Origin: Mansonella perstans
Lineage: Eukaryota; Nematoda; Chromadorea; Rhabditida; Onchocercidae
DNA: 64,000 nt
NCBI GenBank assembly: GCA_037074765.1
Contig: JBAMDO010000567.1
Location: forward strand, 124,001-188,000
Reading direction: 5' to 3'
The translations under genes and the position numbers were made by a program. Positions 59,300-64,000 of the stretch are shown piece by piece (the stretch's first letter is position 1; every line of letters starts with the position of its first letter). The notes under the pieces are model-generated. The model searched no databases. It saw nothing but the letters and a program-made list of their open reading frames with translations, and was not told the DNA's origin.

Positions 59300-60111
59300 A
59301 CTCAAGGAATTAATAAATTATTTTAAATTAATTACTCTAATTACGTCTTGATGTATGGTCCTGCAAAATATTGAACAGCATCTTGAGGGCAAATTCCTCA
59401 ATCCGATGCACGAATTCTATTTTCTTCTGACTTATCAAAAATGTATTCTATACAACGATTATCTTGCGAGTGATTGAAGGAAAATTAGAATCAATTATTT
59501 ATTCATTCAAATAATTTCAGAAGTGACGCAGGAAGAATTAAAGGTAGCGGCCCAGAAAAAGTTGAATAACTTTACATTGTTAAAAGTTCCAAACAAAAAA
59601 AATATATCACATTCTTTAAAATGAATTTTATTGAGCAATAAAACAACAATATACAAAAACATTTGAGACAGTATTTTTCAAAAAACAAAAAATGGGGAAA
59701 AGAAACCCGCACTATTCTACATTCTTAAGATGCTTTCAAATTTCCAAAAATCAGAAAAAGAAATTTCGTTTGACAAGAACATTAGGAAAATGTTGAACAC
59801 AGTGCAGGCCACGAGGTTTTGTTTAAAATATGACTGAGCATTAAGAATTCATTACCATTCTACCTGATTAGTATCTTGGGATATTGAGAAACATTTATAA
59901 AGGAATCAGGCTTTGCAGAAATTTAAAGAAACATATTAGAACATTGTCGTCCAAAGATTCAGCTATTCAAAAATACCTGAGTCCTGAATCTATTAAAAAC
60001 ATATAACGTCCTTCGCTGTAATGCGGTACTCCCATTTAGATACTTTTCCAGATAATATGCATAACAAGGTGTTGAAATAAGCAGAAATATTACAAGCTAG
60101 ATTACAGGTTA
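59300..60111. other. Convergent intergenic region
   Basis: 3' flanks of the unknown 210-residue gene (+) and the receptor phosphatase (-). It contains the possible alternative 3' exon at 59521-59624. Nothing else is recognised. Confidence 0.5.

Positions 60112-64000
<3,889 letters not shown>

Overview
The window looks like a piece of a nematode nuclear genome, most likely a spirurid or filarial roundworm. It is strongly AT-rich. Its genes are split into many short exons joined through TTTCAG-type acceptors, several coding starts lie 5 to 28 nt after a perfect acceptor (typical of spliced-leader trans-splicing), and the protein families are animal ones. No bacterial-style operons, phage, CRISPR arrays, rRNA or tRNA genes were seen. 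Gene models were built by hand: exons were joined only where splice sites and reading phase agreed, and products were named from recognisable family motifs. No database search was possible.

Layout, left to right: an ABHD17-type serine hydrolase (+, 2267-5632); a tandem CCCH zinc-finger protein (+, 7635-9188); the nucleolar Puf protein PUM3 (-, 9846-15589), whose N-terminal part holds a triplicated exon; a minisatellite-rich divergent intergenic region; the transporter SLC35F6 (+, 16970-20197); mitochondrial-type arginyl-tRNA synthetase RARS2 (+, 22774-26146); glucosidase II beta subunit PRKCSH (-, 26481-30925); another minisatellite cluster; a possible small gene (-, 32020-32536); a divergent cytoplasmic-type protein tyrosine phosphatase (+, 32756-34391); a serine beta-lactamase-like protein (-, 34487-38862); an unrecognised 373-residue protein with a possible papain-like Cys/Asp-x-His signature (+, 39430-41725); the giant proteasome activator PSME4/PA200 in about 40 exons (+, 43232-57641); an unrecognised 210-residue protein close behind it (+, 57780-59299); and the 3' half of a receptor-type tyrosine phosphatase (-, 60112 to beyond the right edge).

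The genes are mostly unrelated housekeeping functions: ribosome biogenesis, mitochondrial translation, ER glycoprotein quality control, proteasome regulation, phosphotyrosine signalling and acyl or ester hydrolysis. They do not form one pathway. The points most worth a second look are the in-frame triplication of a 49-codon PUM3 exon carrying an RVxF-like phosphatase-docking motif, the candidate cysteine peptidase at 39430-41725, the run of GC-AG introns, a putative 31-nt intron in PSME4, and one PSME4 junction that does not resolve with canonical splice sites.
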